A DNA stretch of 6,858 nt. Source: Gemmatimonadota bacterium. GTDB lineage: Bacteria > Gemmatimonadota > Gemmatimonadetes > Gemmatimonadales > GWC2-71-9. Below are positions 5,617-6,858 of this stretch, one piece after another; position 1 is the first letter of the stretch, and every line of letters starts with the position of its first letter. The notes under the pieces are model-generated. The model saw only the letters and a list, made by a program, of their open reading frames with translations, had not been told where the DNA came from and did not search any database. A program made the position numbers and the translations under genes. The stretch covers positions 1 through 6,858 of the forward strand of contig JACPAP010000171.1 of NCBI GenBank assembly GCA_016180765.1, read 5' to 3'.

Positions 5617-5674
5617 CGGCAGACGGCACGAGCTGCTCTTTTGCCGCCCCTGCCGCTTCTCCCGCTTCTGCCGC
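5598..5674. repeat. 25-bp imperfect inverted repeat of GCGGCAGAA-type units
   Basis: Bases 5598-5622 and the reverse complement of 5650-5674 agree at 23 of 25 positions, with a 27-base loop. Each arm is about three 9-base units of the form GCGGCAGAA. A smaller stem within the loop (5624-5628 with 5642-5646) extends the structure. The left arm covers the stop codon of the DinB remnant; the right arm ends 12 bases before the lhr ATG. There is a TTTT in the loop but none after the stem, so it is not a standard terminator. It resembles REP-like intergenic palindromes in layout. Confidence 0.8.
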
Positions 5675-5686
5675 CATATTGGACCC

Positions 5687-6858
5687 ATGCTGCCCTCCGG
5701 CTTCCATCCCGCCGTCTCCCGCTGGTTCGCCGAGCGTCTGGGCGAGCCCACGCCCGCCCAGTCCCAAGGCTGGGAGGCGATTCGGTCCGGCCGGCACACG
5801 CTGATCTCGGCGCCGACCGGGTCGGGCAAGACGCTGGCGGCGTTCCTGAACGCCCTCGACGAGCTGCTGCGCGAAGGGCTGGAGCATGGCCTGCCGGACG
5901 AGACCCGCGTGGTGTACGTCTCGCCCCTCAAGGCCCTGTCCGCCGATATCCACAAGAACCTGGCTGAACCGCGCCGCCAGATTCGCCAGGTGGCGGAGGC
6001 CATGGGCCTTCCGTCCGTGCGCATCACTGCGGCGGTACGCACCGGAGACACGCCTGCCCGGGAGCGGACGGCCATGCTCGCGTCGCCCCCGCACATCCTC
6101 GTCACCACGCCGGAGTCGCTGTATCTGTTGCTGACCGCGGAGCGAAGCCGCGGGATGCTGCGCACCGTGCGTACCGTGATCGTGGACGAGATCCACGCGG
6201 TCATCGGGTCCCGCCGGGGGTCGCACCTGGCGCTGAGCCTGGAGCGGCTGCAGCACGTGGCCCGGCGGCCGTTGCTTCGCATTGGGCTTTCGGCCACGCA
6301 GAAACCGATCGACGAGGGCGCGCGGTTCCTGGTGGGCGCGGGCGGCCTGGATGACACGGGCGACGCGGACTGCGCGGTGGTGGACCAAGGCCATCGCCGC
6401 GCCATAGACCTCGGTGTCGAGATCCCGGACGCGCCGCTCGAAGCGGTGATGTCCGGCGAGATCTGGGAAACGATCTACGACCGGTTGGCACGGCTCATCG
6501 CAGAGCATCGCACCACGCTGGTGTTCGTCAACACCCGGCGGATGGCCGAGCGGGTGGCGCGGCACCTGAGCGAGCGCGTGGGCTTGGGACTGGTGACCTC
6601 GCACCACGGGAGCCTCTCCAAGGAGGCGCGCCTCGACGCCGAGACGCGGCTCAAGGAGGGCCAGCTCAAGGCCCTGGTCGCGACCGCGTCGCTGGAGCTG
6701 GGGATCGACATCGGCTCGGTGGACCTGGTGTGCCAGCTGGGCTCGACGCGGCAGATCTCGACGTTCCTCCAGCGCGTGGGGCGATCCGGGCACACCGTCC
6801 GCGGGACGCCCAAGGGACGGTTGTTTCCGCTCAGTCGTGATGATCTGATCGAGTGCGC
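5687..6858 (+). CDS. lhr: Lhr-type DExH ATP-dependent helicase, N-terminal part (cut by window edge)
   Basis: The frame is open from ATG 5687 to the right edge (390 codons) and encodes both RecA-like domains of an Lhr (large helicase-related) superfamily 2 enzyme. Such enzymes translocate on single-stranded nucleic acid and unwind duplexes in DNA repair. Visible motifs: FHPAVSRWFAERLGEPTPAQ at 6-25 (Q-motif region), Walker A APTGSGKT at 42-49, YVSPLKALSADI at 77-88 (motif Ia), TTPESLYLLL at 140-149, DEIH at 167-170 (motif II), GLSAT at 200-204 (motif III), LVFVNTRRMAE at 278-288, ATASLELGIDIGSVD at 332-346 (motif V) and QRVGRSGH at 362-369 (motif VI). The winged-helix and Lhr-specific C-terminal domains are beyond the edge. 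The ribosome-binding site is weak (only GGA at 5681-5683, three bases before the ATG), but the family N-terminus fits this start. The upstream inverted repeat would lie in the 5' region. Confidence 0.94.
   Translation, partial: MLPSGFHPAVSRWFAERLGEPTPAQSQGWEAIRSGRHTLISAPTGSGKTLAAFLNALDELLREGLEHGLPDETRVVYVSPLKALSADIHKNLAEPRRQIRQVAEAMGLPSVRITAAVRTGDTPARERTAMLASPPHILVTTPESLYLLLTAERSRGMLRTVRTVIVDEIHAVIGSRRGSHLALSLERLQHVARRPLLRIGLSATQKPIDEGARFLVGAGGLDDTGDADCAVVDQGHRRAIDLGVEIPDAPLEAVMSGEIWETIYDRLARLIAEHRTTLVFVNTRRMAERVARHLSERVGLGLVTSHHGSLSKEARLDAETRLKEGQLKALVATASLELGIDIGSVDLVCQLGSTRQISTFLQRVGRSGHTVRGTPKGRLFPLSRDDLIEC

Noticed and set aside
5411..6793. 460-codon open frame on the minus strand
   Set aside because: Antisense to the DinB remnant and to the lhr helicase, whose motifs are intact on the plus strand. 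Translation is Arg/Gln/His/Pro-rich without family resemblance.

Overview
GC-rich chromosomal DNA from a bacterium, carrying housekeeping genes and no mobile element, tRNA, rRNA or CRISPR array that I could find. The lineage cannot be fixed from the sequence. The 2-oxoglutarate dehydrogenase E1 is fused to an E2-type acyltransferase domain, the gene neighbourhood is GC-rich, and heptad repeats of the CGTGAAA / CGGGAAA type sit between genes. These fit a Gemmatimonadota-like or other uncultured soil or sediment lineage, but that is a soft inference.

Layout. On the minus strand, read right to left, lie odhA (TTG start at 5277, end 1627), a YggT-family membrane protein (1614-1045), a DUF167/YggU-family small protein (1022-744), a 365-bp non-coding stretch, and the first 126 codons of metH (378 to the left window edge). 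odhA, yggT and yggU are separated by only 12 and 22 bp and look like one operon. The gap before metH holds a good sigma70-type promoter, a small stem-loop, a terminator-like hairpin and a heptad-repeat inverted structure. metH is therefore probably transcribed on its own with a leader of about 200 nt, or else a short RNA is made just ahead of it.

On the plus strand, right of odhA, a C-terminal remnant of a DinB-family protein (about 5377-5616) ends inside a 25-bp imperfect inverted repeat (5598-5674). This is followed by the first 390 codons of a large Lhr-type DExH helicase (5687 to the right edge).

Function. odhA encodes the entry enzyme for 2-oxoglutarate oxidation in the TCA cycle. It has E2-like and E1 domains but no lipoyl domain, so it must work with a separate lipoyl-bearing E2 and an E3. 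metH makes methionine from homocysteine with cobalamin. yggT and yggU are widespread conserved genes often found side by side.

Most notable: the catalytic His of the E2-like DHR motif reads as Asn (D-N-R); the metH upstream region has the architecture of a regulated leader or a small RNA; and two short repeat families occupy intergenic gaps and, in one case, also the odhA linker coding sequence. I found no convincing new multi-gene system in this window.
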